A DNA stretch of 64,000 nucleotides from Isoetes taiwanensis (GCA_021234155.1 JAJEKV010000051.1:7166761-7230760), one strand, 5' to 3'. Shown: positions 1 to 11,925, counted from the stretch's first letter. A program made the numbers and translations. The notes: generated from the letters alone by a model not told the origin.

Positions 1-2037
1 GCTTGTATTCTATAATTAAAAGGCTATGAAGCCAGAGGTACTTTTGTATGAGATACATTACTTGCTTTTTCGTCTATGGTCATTCTAGGTGGAAATTTTG
101 TGGGCTTCTTCATGCTGGTACAGTCATGTTGGCTCTTGCATTGTATATTCTGTTGTTGAGGTATTATTGCTTTTTTATTTGGTCTTCTTTAGAAATGTTA
201 TTGGCTTTTGCAATATCAACCACTTTGTTGTATCAAAGTATGCTCTTCAGACTAGCATTTGATTTTTTTGCGTAAAGCATGGTTATTTCAATCAAAATAT
301 GTCTGACTTTCAAGTAAGCAATATAGGCTATTACATCAGGCTTTAGCAGTTTATTCATAAGGTTGGTAATCACCACCATTTTCATCATGGGCATAGTATC
401 AGGATATTCCTCGTCCATGTGATTAAGCAAAAACCATATACCTTGATCCAGCCAAATGATTCCACATCTGCATGAGTTTTTCTTGTTGCTTTTTACACAT
501 TTGCATTTAAAATAAGGGCATAATGTTCTCTAGATTCTCTTTAAATAAAAATCATCACATTTAATACTTGTACTTGGATATGCCATATGTCCTTTCTGTT
601 ACACATATGCGACTTTTTTTTATGCAAGTCTGATCAAAGAATTTCATTGCAAAAGGTAAGTCCAGATCGATATTGGAGATTGTTTTTTCCATTTTGAGAG
701 TACTAGCTTTTGCCCTTTTCACTTCATTGTTAGAGATGCCAGCCAAAATCATCCAAACAGCTGTATCTGTGGGAGCTAATGCACCAAAGTTTTGTCTTTT
801 CCATAAAGCATGCTGATCACTGGCACCGTTGCATTCAACTAACTATTGGATAATGAGAGGAAAACAGGATGAGTTACTCAGGGTAAGATTAGGGATTTTC
901 TCCAATTTGCATATGCTGGAATTCTAAGCTTCGGAGACATTGGATTTATTGGATCCAAGGCTTTGCAAATCTGTGACACTCCTTGCACTATATACGACAG
1001 CCCATCGTTTACATCGAAGGACCTTTTCCATCCAACGGCTACCCGTCGTATGGGCCCTCCGTCTAACCCACGTCTGGGATACCAGACAAATAAGTTGAGG
1101 ACGCGAAGGTGTCATTCCATCCCGTCCTCTAGGTCCCTATATCAGCGGAAGCAATATACAACATAAGCACTAATAACAATGTAACAACACTACCTTGAAG
1201 TGCAGCCAATATCCATACCATCATAACATGTACAATACACCATCAAGATCAAAACATCAAAGGGGCTCCAACCTGGGGGTTCTGAATCAAGGGGGAGCAG
1301 GGTTGCCCTTAAGGCCTTTGCATAGGTGTAATTTAGAATGGTAGGCGAATCTTAGGTATTCGAGATTAGTTATGTTGGTGAATTTATTCCGACTTGAATT
1401 TTTAGTTATAGAAAGCTAGGCGAATCTTGATCATTATTATTTAGCCTAGAAAGTGGAAACTATTTTATCTCCTACGTGAAATTTAACTCGGGAATAATGA
1501 CTACATATTTAATTATAGATCATACATCATGTACCCCCTAACCTTTTCGACAATTTTATTTTTCCCATATCAAGATAGAGTGCAAGAATTGAGTCCAGAT
1601 GAAAGTTATAAGGAAGACATGGATCTAGAATAGTTGGTACTCATGTTGGCAATGACATCCCCGCTTGCTTGAATTTCGGCTAGAACCTTGTAAAGGTTCC
1701 CAGTAGCTGTAGAGACTAGGCCTCTAATTATATCAATGCATGGGCTACTACCCATTCTGTCAATTATATCCAGGCATCAATTATACCCAGGCATGGGCTA
1801 CTTGTTTTGTTCTTACCTGCGTGCAGCACACGTGGTGATGTCGAAGTGGTTCAACTGACCTTTACGTTAAGGCAAAGCCCTTTTACTGGGCTTTCCCTTT
1901 TACTGAGCATTTGTAAAGATTTTTTATACCTTAGAATTTATAATCTTAGGATTATTATACAAGTTAAGATTTAAACTTACTATTATAACAACATTGTTAT
2001 TGTTAACCTATATCGCGAGAAGTGGTATTATCAAGTA
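1..2037. other. Unassigned AT-rich sequence
   Basis: No open frame here resembles a protein family I know and no RNA gene is visible. A GC-richer patch at about 950-1330 starts near a TGTGACAC string and could be the edge of an old LTR, but I find no second copy, so I do not call it. Confidence 0.5.
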
Positions 2038-2061
2038 CTAGAAAAAATGCCCAGCGTTGCA
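2038..2061 (-). mobile_element. Possible degenerate Helitron 3' end
   Basis: Read on the minus strand, an imperfect GC-rich hairpin around the loop AAC is followed by a short T-rich spacer, CTAG, and then T. This is the order expected of a Helitron 3' terminus. It shares the string CCAGCGTTGC (as read on the plus strand) with the inverse of the better end at 62618-62643. The stem has a mismatch and a wobble pair, no 5' TC end was found, and the body would run toward higher coordinates. Weak on its own. Confidence 0.3.
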
Positions 2062-2947
2062 AGGCTTTTTGTCAGGCATAAGTTCAAAATCTAATAAACA
2101 TGATGGATTTAAATTCACATTTAGCCAGGGAAATGTTGGGTCCATGTTAAAAGAGGAATGAATATCAATACTGGCTTGAAAGAACTTATGGAGCATGTGT
2201 GTCATTGATGGGCATAAATAATCAAATTGTTTGTTAACTAAAGTTGGTAGCAAACCATTTCCTTTGTAACATTTTACATTTTTAGCGCAACAGCCTCACC
2301 CTGGGTGTCGCATTATCTTGAAGCCTAGCCTATCCACGTGTCTAAAAAAATGACTTGTACCCTTATATACTGTTTGATTTTAATCTAAAGGAATAGACGG
2401 CCTTAAAATTTGATTTTCTTGTGTTCTTTTCAAAAGAGTTTCCTGGCTTTTGCGTCAGGTTAGTTGCGGATGCCTAGTCCGAGAGGTTCGATGTCCGGTT
2501 TGGCTTGTCACATACAGATCTGGCACTGCAACCAGTCGACAATACTGCGTCGGCCACAGACACATATGCCCACCGATTTTGTTAAATGAAGATCTTGCAG
2601 GGCCGTGGATGCCTGTATCCCACAAAACCAACTAAACCTCTTATATGTAAATCCTCGGCGTTAGAAGTAGCTGATGGAGGTAAAGAGTGAATCTTTGCAA
2701 GGTATTTTGCGAGGGTGAAATTTCTTCCATGTCAATTGGCTATTTTATTCTCTGCTCATCCTTGGATTAGTCGAAACCTCGGAAAGTCCTTTCATTTTGG
2801 TTCTTACCTGGTATGTTCTGACCTTCTATTTCTTAGATTCTATTTCTATTTTCTTCTTGGAAGACCTGCAAAACCGAAGCTAAAGAGGTCGGATCTGATT
2901 CAATATAGACGCTTGCTTGAACTCAAATATTCAAAAGCATACCCAAA
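2062..2947. other. Unassigned sequence upstream of candidate exon
   Basis: No recognisable protein or RNA gene. The last part (from about 2700) contains an open frame of 89 codons ending at 2984 that overlaps the candidate exon in a different frame. It has no recognisable domain and could simply be 5' leader sequence. Confidence 0.4.
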
Positions 2948-3052
2948 ATGGGCTTCCTCCGGTGCTGCAGCAGCCAACGTGTAGAAATTGACACTCTATC
3001 TCTGCACTCCAGAGAGCCCATGAAGGACGACAGTTTGGAAGATTCCTACCAG
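2948..3052 (+). CDS. Candidate first coding exon, N-terminus MGFLRCCSS, partial gene
   Basis: Starting at an ATG with A at -3 and G at +4 (AAAATGG), 35 codons stay open to a CAG|GTAGCG junction that fits a phase-0 5' splice site. The peptide begins M-G-F-L-R-C-C-S-S and continues acidic and serine-rich, ending DDSLEDSYQ. Gly2 followed by Cys6-Cys7 is the usual layout of a dually acylated (myristoyl plus palmitoyl) membrane-anchored protein, as in many plant receptor-like cytoplasmic kinases. That is a general association, not an identification. No following exon is recognisable in the 326 bases before Gypsy-1 begins at 3379. The gene may be cut by that element or may continue beyond it, or this may be chance. 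Confidence 0.35.
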
Positions 3053-3378
3053 GTAGCGTAGCTTCTATTTTATTTCATTAGTCTTTGCAAATCCTTGGCT
3101 TATGGCATTTGGGGTATGCCATTGTCTCATGAGAAGGCTTAGAGCACATAGCACTTTAAAGTAAAACACATTTGAATTTTAGAGCACCTATTTGAATCGC
3201 TTCTAGATATAGAGTCATTCATAACATGCATGAAAGGCTCATAATAGATAAGATAAGAGATAAGATGAATTTTTACGTCCACGGGAACCCAACGGGTTAT
3301 GGGCTATCCATGCTATCATGCTTGGCATTTGAATTTATTATCCTCCAAATGTGTCTGTTATGTAACCCTAGATCTAGA
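3053..3378. other. Gap between candidate exon and Gypsy-1
   Basis: AT-rich, compatible with intron sequence after the splice-donor-like site at 3053. No coding similarity seen. Confidence 0.35.
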
Positions 3379-3880
3379 TGTGACGACCATACAGATATTC
3401 GTATTATACGAACATTATACTCGTATGTACAAAAGATGGTCATCACACGAATGCAAAAAGGTAGTTGCACAAGACAGGATTTGAACTTGCAACCTTCCAA
3501 TTGCGAGTCACACACCCTTACCAAGTGCGCTACCAATATTTATTGAAGACATTTCTTCACGCCTTTCTCATATGTGGGACTATCTCTAGGAGGTTTTAGA
3601 ATATTCTAGGACCTACTTGGTGTGATCTCATCCACTGGAGTGGCACGATCCTGACCGTTGGTCTAGATATATAAGGAGGCACCTCCTTCTTGTCAAACCA
3701 TTCCGGTTCAACTCCAGTCTTGAGCCTTCTAGGCATCTGCCTCGTGTTCCTGCTGGCCTTCGGGCCATTGTACTCTTGATTCCTGTTCATATATCAGATT
3801 CTTTGCCGATCTTGGCATATTTCTTTCGTATTTCTTGCGTATTTTCTACGTATTTCCCTTGTTTTCACGTAGGTTCATGA
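3379..3880 (+). repeat. Gypsy-1 5' LTR (right edge approximate)
   Basis: Begins TGTGAC at 3379; the same start recurs at 8595 directly after a purine tract. A TATA-like TATATAAGG lies near 3669. The right edge is uncertain because I see no standard primer-binding site after it; it should fall before the gag start at about 3910. The LTR holds an internal palindromic stretch around 3598-3612 and the tRNA-like segment described separately. Confidence 0.6.
3477..3541 (-). other. tRNA-like segment (A and B boxes) inside the Gypsy-1 LTR
   Basis: On the minus strand, TAGCGCACTTGG (3521-3532) fits the RNA polymerase III A box and AGTTCAAATCC (3477-3487) fits the B box, 33 bases apart, as in tRNAs and tRNA-derived SINEs. 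The 3' LTR keeps the B-box half and a different A-box half. Whether this is a SINE head absorbed into the LTR, a tRNA relic or a coincidence cannot be settled here. It is not a functional tRNA gene by eye, because no clean acceptor stem is visible. Confidence 0.45.
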
Positions 3881-3909
3881 TAATTTGAACCGGAATCCCT
3901 TACCGGTTC

Positions 3910-4870
3910 TTGCCTGCTCTAATCCTAAGCATTTTTTTGCTCATATTTGGTGATTTTATATCTATGGAGGAGGTTTTGACTTTATTACAGCAGGTCCAGC
4001 AGCTTGTTCGAGTATGCCAGCAGTTGCAGTTGCACAATAAAGAGCTTAAGGAACGTGTCGCTTCGCATGAATCTGCTTCTAGCTCGGGATTGAGGCTATC
4101 AGAGCCTAAGATCAGCCTGCTAGAGAAGTTTGACGGCACTCGGTCCAAGCTCCGCGATTTTTTGAACCAGATCAGGCTTGTGATTCAGATCCATCCTCAT
4201 AGATATTCCACAACCCAGGAACAAGTTGGGCTGATTGGTTCTCTCCTCACAGGGCCAGCTCTAAGTTGGTTTGCTCCTTTATTGGAGAAAGGAGCCCCAG
4301 AGTTGCAAGATTTTGCTGCTTTCACTACAAAGCTCGAGGCATAGTTTGGAGACGTCGATCGTCAGCGCACAGCAGTCACAAAACTTTGCAATCTAAGGCA
4401 AGGCTCTCATCCAGCTTAAGTATATGCATCAGAATTTCGTCAAATTGTAGTAGATACTGCCTGGGATGATGTTGCATTTCGAGATTGTTTCCGAAGGGGG
4501 TTACGAGAGGATGTGAAAGATATGCTGTTGTTTATGGAGGATCCTCAAACTTTGGAAGAAGCCATCACATTTGCAGTTCGATGTGATAATCGACTCTTCG
4601 AACGTAGGCAAGAGAGACGTAGTCAGGACTTCCCAATCACACAAGCGCCTGTAGCTACGCCTTCCCCGGTCTCATCTGTAGAATCGAGCAGATTTGGACC
4701 TGAGCCTATGCAGATTGATCGGGCAGTTCGAGGACCTTTATCTGCCGCCGAGAAGCAGTGTCGGAGAGAGGCTAATCTTTTCCTCTACTGTGGAGGAGCT
4801 GGCCATATTGCTCGTGGATGCCCTGCGAAGCACTCAAATCAGTCGAAAAACTTTAGAGGCCAGTCCGAGT
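3910..4870 (+). other. Gypsy-1 gag region (fossil)
   Basis: Gag would form the particle shell. A Gln/Leu-rich coiled stretch opens it, followed by a retrotransposon gag domain with the W-F core near 4270 and, toward the end (about 4780-4830), a nucleic-acid-binding zinc knuckle of the form C-G-G-A-G-H-I-A-R-G-C. The region is interrupted and is a fossil. Confidence 0.8.
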
Positions 4871-4999
4871 AGTAGGAGTTTCTCGTCGGCTGACCGCCTT
4901 TCCTCATACTTCTTCCACACTTCTCGACATGTTTATTCCATCAATAAGGTCAGCAAGGCATTCTTCATCCCTATATCATTGAAATCAGAGGTTGGAAGA

Positions 5000-7900
5000 T
5001 TGGAAGCATTGGCGCAACTTGATTGTGGTGCAAATGCTTGCTTTATGGATAATGCATTCGCCAGTAAGCACGCAATCCCTAGAAGCAAGGTTGAGCAACC
5101 CGATTCTGTCGAAATGATTAATGGATGGGAGATCTCCTCGGGTGCAGTCACAGAATGTACTGCGCCTCTTCAGGTTTTGTTCGAGGGAGTTTCTTGTAGT
5201 ATTTCCTTCAATCTCATCGCTAGTCCACATGCGCCAATAGTCTTGGGTTTGCTTTGGCTCGAGCTACATAACCCACAGATTGATTGGCGTACTAGATCAT
5301 TTCGATTTGCTGGTTCTAGCTCCAGTTCTAGTTCTTCTGCAGATCAGGTATCTACACCAACATCGATCTCGATCCGTGCAGTATCGTGCGCCCCTGATTC
5401 CATCCTTGTTGTTCCTGTTTCTGCTCCATGTTCTAATTCGACTCTTGCCTCTGCTCCAGTTCATGCCCCAGAATCTGACCAAGTTCTTGATGATGTCCCT
5501 GCTCCAGCTCCTGCTCCAGTTCCAATTTTTGCTCCTGCTCCAGTTCCGGTTTCTGCTCCTGCTCTAGTTCTTGCTCTAGTCCCTGCTCCAGCTCCAGTTC
5601 TTGTTCCAGTTCCTGCTCCAGTTCCTGTCCCAATTGCTCCTGCGCTCGCTCCTGTTCTTGATCCTGCTTCTGTAGAGGCTTCTTTGCGCCCTCAGCTCCG
5701 TATCCCGAAGATCACTCTTCACAAGTTTATTAGATCTGGTAGGCAAGATCTCAGATCAGCATTTGCAATCCAAGTCCATCCTTCGACTAGCTCTGCTTCA
5801 GAAACGTCTGCTCCTGTCCTTCCTGATAAGTACAAGGATTTTGGCGATGTTTTTGATAAGGCCAAAGCCAATAAGCCTCCGGAGCATCGTCCTTATGACT
5901 GCCCCATTGATCTTCAGCCAGGGATGACCCCGCCATTTGGCCCTATCAATGGCTTGTCGCCAATAGAATTGGAAACTTTGCGGACCTATATCGAGGAGAA
6001 TCTTGCAACTGGGTTTATTCGACGTTCTCAGTCACCCGCAGAAGCTGCCATCTTCTTTGTTTCCAAGAAGGATGGTTCTTTGCGGCTGGTTGTGGATTAT
6101 CGCGGCCTCAACAAAATCACTGTGCATAATCAGTATCCTCTCCCTCTGATTCCAGAGTTACTTGAGCGGCTACAAGGTGCACAATACTTCACGAAAATTG
6201 ATCTTCGAGGTGCCTATAATCTTATCCGCATCAGGGAAGGTGATGAGTGAAAGACAACCTTTCAAACTCGGTATGGTCATTTTGAGTATATCGTCATGCC
6301 TTTCGGCCTTATCAATGCTCCAGCGGTCTTTCAGCACATGGCTAACGATGTTTTTCTGGAGTTTTTGGATCTTTTCGTTATCATCTATCTAGATGATATT
6401 CTGGTTTATTCGAAAACTTTAGAGGAGCACGAAGAACATGTCAGGAAGGTCCTTTAGAAGCTACGGGAACATGAACTTTATGCCAAGCTAGAGAAGTGTC
6501 AGTTCGAGCAGGATAATGTTGAGTTTCTGGGCTATCGCATCACGTCTCAAGGTGTTACCATGGATCTAGAGAAGGTCAGCACAGTTCTTGATTGGGAGAC
6601 ACCTTCCTCGGTTAAATATGTACAGTGCTTCTTGGGGTTTGCCAATTTTTATCGTCGCTTCATCAAGGACTATTCGGAGATCGTTTTGCCTTTGACACGT
6701 CTCGCCAGGAAGGATGTTCTTTTAAGTGGACAATTGAAGCAGAATCAGCATTCATCACTCTAAAGCATGCTTTTACAGCATCACCTGTTCTTGCACACCC
6801 AGATCCTGCGCGTCCCTATATTCTCGAGCTGATGCATCAGATTTTGCTCTTGGCAGCATCTTGTCGCAAGAGGGGGATGATCATGAGCTGCACCCGATTG
6901 CCTATCATTCCCGAAAGTTCTAGGCCGCAGAAATCAACTATCCTTGCTATCTCTCTTTGATTTCATCATCAAGTTTCGGCCTAGCACGCTTCAAGGGAAA
7001 CCAGACGCTCTTTCTCGCAGATCTTATTTCGAACCTAAGGCAGCGGAGTCAGCATTTGATCAGCAATCATATGTTATTCTAGGACATGATCGTTTACAGC
7101 TCATGACCATCACTTTGTTCGAGAGGCCTCATGATACATCCTTATTGGAGTCTGTTCGAGCATCTCTTCCTTCTGATCCATTGGCGCAGGACATAATATC
7201 ACAGCTTGGCTCAGCATCATCTTCCCGACAAATGAGGTTGGACTATGATCATTATGAGGTTCGAGATGGACTTCTATTTCATGATGGATTCCTGTATATT
7301 CCGGATGATGCCCTTCGACTTCAAGTTCTGCAATCCTGTCATGATTCTTCTCTCGCTGGCCATTTTGGCATTGCCAAGACTTTGGAACTTATTGCTCGAG
7401 ATTATTGGTGGCCAGGTCTCCGCCACACTGTTGAGACTTTTGTACGTTCATGTGATATTTGATGTCGTGCAAAAGCTCCCAAGCACCACCTACATGGCCT
7501 GCTTCAGCCTTTACCAGTTCCAGCCGGTCCTTGGAAGAGTATTTCGGTGGATTTTATTGTCGAGCTTCCATCCTCCCAGGCCATGACGCCATCCTTGTTG
7601 TTGTTGATCGTTTTTCCGAGATGGCACATTTCATTCCTTGCAGCACTTCTATCTCCAGTGAAGCCACAACGGTTCTCTTGCTTTGAAAAGTGGTTCGACT
7701 CCATGGCTTACCAGATAACATTATCAGTGACCGCGGCCCTCAGTTTGTTGCTAGTTTTTGGAAGCGTCTATTGCAACTATTGCATGTGGAATGTTCGCTC
7801 TCTTCCGGACATCACCCAGATACCAATGGGCAAGTGGAGCGCACTAATCAAACACTTGAGCAGTATTTGCGATGCTTCATTAATTATCAGCAGGATGACT

Positions 7901-8655
7901 GGGTTGATTGGCTACCGCTGGCAGAATTTGCTTAGAATAATTTTGTCCATGCCTCCACAGGCCAGACTCCGTTCTTTATTAATTTCGGCATGCATCTCCG
8001 GTGGTCTTTCACTGCTCCTGGATATGACTCAGTCAATCCTAGTGCCGAGGACAGGCTCGAGAAGCTCCGCATGCTCCAGGATGATCTTCAGCACCATCTC
8101 CTCCAGGCCCAAGCACGTTATCATAATCATGCAGATCAGCACCGTCAGAACGCTCCTCATTTTGCAGTTGGTGATCTTGTTTGGCTCTTGCGCCGGGATT
8201 TACCGACAGCTCGCCCTTGTAACAAGCTCAACTACCGGTTCTTAGGTCCCTATCGGATCATTGAATGAGTTGGTGGTGCTGCTTTCCATCTTGAGCTTTC
8301 GTCATCAGTTCGGCTTCACCCAGTGTTCCATGTGTCTTTGTTGAAACGTATATGGCGAATCCATTTCCAGATCGAGTACCTCCACTGCCACCACCAGTCG
8401 AGATTGATGATCATGAGGAGTTCGATGTTCGAGATATTCTGGACTCCAAGTTACTTTGTCGATTGGGAAGGTTATTCGCCAAGTGATAGAACCTGGGAGC
8501 CTCCCGAGAATCTGACTAATGCGCCTGACAAAATTGCGGAGTTTCACCAACGTTACCCGAACAAGCCAAGTTTGAGTACTCAGGAGGAGGATGGTGTGAC
8601 AACCATATGGATATTCGTATCGTGCGAACATTATACTCGTATGTACAAAAGATAG
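5000..8655 (+). other. Gypsy-1 pol region (fossil)
   Basis: The protease box LDCGA lies near 5018, the reverse transcriptase core between about 5850 and 6470 (VDYRGLN near 6090, YLDDIL near 6385), RNase H at about 6560-6960, the integrase zinc region near 7330-7460, the integrase core near 7540-7935 and a chromodomain-like end near 8450-8570. All run on the plus strand in the order typical of Ty3/gypsy. The region is broken at several points. Confidence 0.85.
5480..5690 (+). repeat. Pro/Ala-rich minisatellite between protease and reverse transcriptase of Gypsy-1
   Basis: Short units of the type GCTCCTGCTCCAGTTCC are repeated with variation and encode an alternating Ala-Pro-Val string. This linker lies between the protease and reverse transcriptase domains. 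Such low-complexity linkers expand by replication slippage; no function is claimed. Confidence 0.75.
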
Positions 8656-8775
8656 TCATCACACAAATGCAAAAGGGTAGTTGCATAAGACAAGGTTTGA
8701 ACTCGAAACCTTCCAGTTGCATGATGATCTCATGCAGTTGAGACAATGACCAGTGTGCGCAATATAAAGGCTCTT
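8595..8775 (+). repeat. Gypsy-1 3' LTR remnant
   Basis: About 140 bases match the first part of the 5' LTR with scattered substitutions. The match fades in the tRNA-like part and is gone by about 8775. The rest of the LTR is missing here; a related piece lies inverted at 10167-10309. Confidence 0.75.
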
Positions 8776-10166
8776 CTCCTTCAGAAACTATAGGAGCCAT
8801 GTAGCGCAGCTTTTCGCTGGCAACACAGTTTCTAGCATAACTTTTGATTCAGGACTCCGTTTCAGGTAGGCTTATTGCGTTGGAAAGCTCTCTCGGGGAT
8901 CTTTTCGATGGTGTATAATATGCCCATGTTTGGTTACGTTTTATGTATCAAAACAGTCATGTTCCGGCCGGCTTTGATAGAGTTTGCAGTATTGAATATT
9001 GCTTCACAAATCTTTTAGGCTTCACAAATTGATTTGGTTTGCTCTAGATTCTATCCGTTTTGATTTAACTTTTGTATATACCCGCTTTGATTTCGTTTAG
9101 AGAGCTTCACCATGACAGAAATGGCAAGTAATAAGGAGAGATTTGGTGTAAGGATGGCCAGGGAAAAGAAAAAGCATCCTACTCAGGAATCATTGTTCAC
9201 AAAGGAGGTCCCTTGTTCCACAAGTGCTCGGTCTAGCATACAGCTCCATGGTCAGAGGCCAGCCAATTGCAGTGTAACAATGGATTTGCCATCTTCTCTT
9301 TTTGGTCCCCAGTAGCCTCTTTATATCGGCACAAGCAAACCTGGTACATTTACCTTACCTTCCAAGATCGGGAGGATCTCCAAAGTGCTCTAGACCTGCA
9401 AGTTCAGTGTTTGCCACCTACACTTCGTGACCAGATACGACTCATTCATTATGAGGGGAATGAGAAGCCTATCTATTGGGAGGTTTTTGTCGTTTTCATG
9501 CGATCCCCATTCTAGAATTGTATGCATGAGTTCAACAAGCTTGCTAATGAAGGGCAGGATAACTATTAGAAAAATGTTTAGTCATATCATATGGTGATCA
9601 TGATATAAAAGAATCATGACATATGGTGATCATGACACTAGTGTAAATGATCCAAATCACACTATTTTTGATGCTCACATTCATTGAGAAATATCTTTAG
9701 TAGATGCAAAGTTCTGTCCATATTCCAATTTTAAAAACAAAGACATCGAACTCATGTACAAAAGCTTGGCTTGGCTGTGATCAAATTGGTAAATCTTCAA
9801 GATGGCAACTGTGATTGCCTTCATTAGGGTCTCTCTTTACAAAAGTACGAGAGGTTTTAGCAATAGTTGATGGATCATGTTAAACCATGCAGCATCTAAA
9901 CGGTGTTTAAGCACCTTCATGTTCCAGATTTCCATTCTATTATAATGATGATTGATATTGCCTATCCGATGATGTTAATACATCATACCAATATTGTTTT
10001 CTAAGTACCATCTCTTTGTTTTGGAAGTTCTAGCATTTGATGATTGCCTCTAGATAATATTTCTACACAAGGCACCTAGCGGCTAATGCTTCTACATAAA
10101 ATGTCAACGATATTGGTACTTCAACAATTAACTATAATAATTCAAAAGAAAGCAAACATACCGAGC
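8776..10166. other. Unassigned sequence with a small direct repeat
   Basis: No protein family recognised. An open frame at 9112-9315 (67 codons, Lys-rich start) and another at 9267-9515 have no domain I know; either could be a host exon relic. A 16 bp unit, CATATGGTGATCATGA, occurs at 9588-9603 and again at 9620-9635 and is itself partly palindromic. Confidence 0.4.
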
Positions 10167-10309
10167 TGGATGAGATCGCACCAAGTGTCGCGCATGCATT
10201 TAGGTCCTAGAATATTCTAGAACCTCCTAGAGGTAGTCCCACATATGAGGAAGACGTGAAGGAATGTCTTCAACAAATATTGGTAGCGCACTTGGCAAGG
10301 GTGTATGAC
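10167..10309 (-). repeat. Inverted fragment of the Gypsy-1 LTR
   Basis: The reverse complement matches the 5' LTR at about 3519-3637, including the palindromic AGAATATTCTAG stretch and the A-box half of the tRNA-like segment. An extra stretch of roughly 14 bases interrupts it near 10187. It is an isolated LTR-family piece, inverted relative to Gypsy-1. Confidence 0.75.
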
Positions 10310-10444
10310 GTGCTTGGAATTTTAGGGTCGTCTCAAGAGGCAACAAGGTTATTTGCTTGGATGTCAGCATAACACCATTCAAAATTGACTTCCCAAAACA
10401 AAATAAATAAGAGCTGCTACTTTGATTAAGCTGTCATCTTTCAA

Positions 10445-11925
10445 TTGTCATTTTATCGCATTAAGGAACTCAGTTATATGCATGTTGTGCAGTGCCTTTA
10501 TCTGGTAATCTGCAATGGACTGGCGCAATGGCCGTTCTCTCGCAAACATACTTGCAGGCAGGAGAACCAGGGGGGCAGATCTAGTGTGGTGGACTACGTG
10601 TTGATGGCAAAACAGGATATGCATGTTGTCAAGCATTTTCGAGTGGAAACAGATAGTAGAGAAGATGGGGAGGTGGACTCGAACCACATACCACTCCATT
10701 TGCAACTAGCTTGGCCGATTGTCCCACCCTTCTATACAGCATCCCCTCACATACCTCAGCTGTGACTGGACTACGAAAAAGCAGAGGCCTTACACCAGAT
10801 GCTCACAGATAACTTAGCAGACATTTTGCAATCCCCTAGGCCAACAGGCAAACAAGCTGATTGACATCCTTAGGGCAGCAGCATCAAGGTGCTTTGTAGC
10901 CATCCCCGACAGACCAAGGGGGCCACGACCTTCCCGCATAACCGTTGGTTTGATGCAGAGTGTAAGGAACACAAACTCTGGCTCCGCCAAATCACAGGCC
11001 CTGCTCTATGTCCATAAGCAGTCATACAATACCACCTTCTCCTTAAGGCTAAGAAGGACATGTATATTGCGGCCCATCAGCAGGAAATGTTCTTCCTCTC
11101 AGACCATCATCCCAGGACCTTCTGGCGAAGGGTGCTCAGAAAGCCAGTATAGCATACAAGGAACATCACGTTTGAACAAGGGAGACAAATGATCCTCAGG
11201 GAGCACAGGCGACGGTACCCCCACAACATGGCCCAGCGCTGGAAATCACTACCTACCCTTACTACCTGGAATGATTTGGAGCAGGTACAGAAAGCCTTCT
11301 TGGCCTGAGCACTGGGGGTGAAGTCCATGGACCCGTATCAGATCCTATTATAGGAGACATCTTTCTTAGCTCTTCAGAGGGAAGCCCTGGATCGGCACAT
11401 TGTCTACTTTCAGAAGGTGGTCATTATGGACAATGCTTGCCTCCCTAGCCTGGATTATGCCGTTTCAATGGGGCCACGATGCCTCAAGGCCTATTGGAAG
11501 GAAACGCGAGCTCAGTGGCTCACCAGATAGAATGTGCAGGAGCACAGGTGCATACAGGTGCAAACAGAGGCAGATCGCCACATTTTGAGACAGTACCTTG
11601 ATGGCTACTTCCTTAGCAAGCTCTAGGATGCTGATGCTCTTGAACAGGTCAATACAACACATTACCAGCGCCACATGAATCCCTCTGCAGGGCCAATTCT
11701 ATCCCGAACACACGCATGACTTGAACTTATTTTGTCTCATATGTATACTTGTATAGTTTGACCGCATTCTTATTACTGCCATGGTTTTGCCCTCGAAAAC
11801 CTTTCGGGGTGGGGGTTTTCTAATCAAGGCAGTAATAGGTCTGCTATGCTCTCTCTTTTGGGTCCCATATGTTGATTGGTCCCCATGGACGATAAAAGCC
11901 TATTCTATTCTATGAAAAAACCATA
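10445..11925 (+). mobile_element. LINE relic: endonuclease and linker, no reverse transcriptase
   Basis: The first frame (10445-10765) shows the C-terminal half of an APE-type LINE endonuclease: an ICNG string, then SSVVDYVL (consensus SVIDYVL), then SNHIPL where active enzymes have SDHxPL, so the catalytic Asp is Asn here. Downstream (about 10930-11690) come pieces of the region that normally links endonuclease to reverse transcriptase, with the WFDAEC string and several stops. The reverse transcriptase itself is absent: the sequence passes into a 3' end with a GGTGGGGGTTTTCTAA string and a short CTATTCTATTCTATG-AAAAAA tail near 11900-11925. It is a dead, internally deleted or chimeric non-LTR copy. 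Confidence 0.7.

Larger units (their letters stand above)
3379..8775 (+). mobile_element. Gypsy-1: broken Ty3/gypsy chromovirus fossil
   Basis: Ty3/gypsy LTR retrotransposon fossil. In order: 5' LTR (from TGTGAC at 3379), gag with a coiled N-terminus and zinc knuckle, aspartic protease with a DCGA box, a Pro/Ala-rich linker, reverse transcriptase with a YLDD box, RNase H, integrase with an HHCC-type zinc region, and a C-terminal chromodomain-like segment (about 8450-8570). A purine-rich tract directly precedes the second TGTGAC at 8595. The chromodomain and domain order place it among plant chromoviruses. It is broken, with roughly half a dozen or more disruptions, and its 3' LTR is only partly preserved. 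LTR divergence over the shared part is well above that of the other elements here, so it is the older insertion. No target duplication can be checked because the right end is lost. Confidence 0.9.

Noticed and set aside
950-1330. Possible solo LTR beginning at TGTGACAC near 972
   Set aside because: No second copy, no target duplication and no clear end in the window.
3477-3541. A genuine tRNA gene on the minus strand
   Set aside because: A and B boxes fit, but no convincing acceptor stem or anticodon arm can be folded by eye, and it lies within an LTR.
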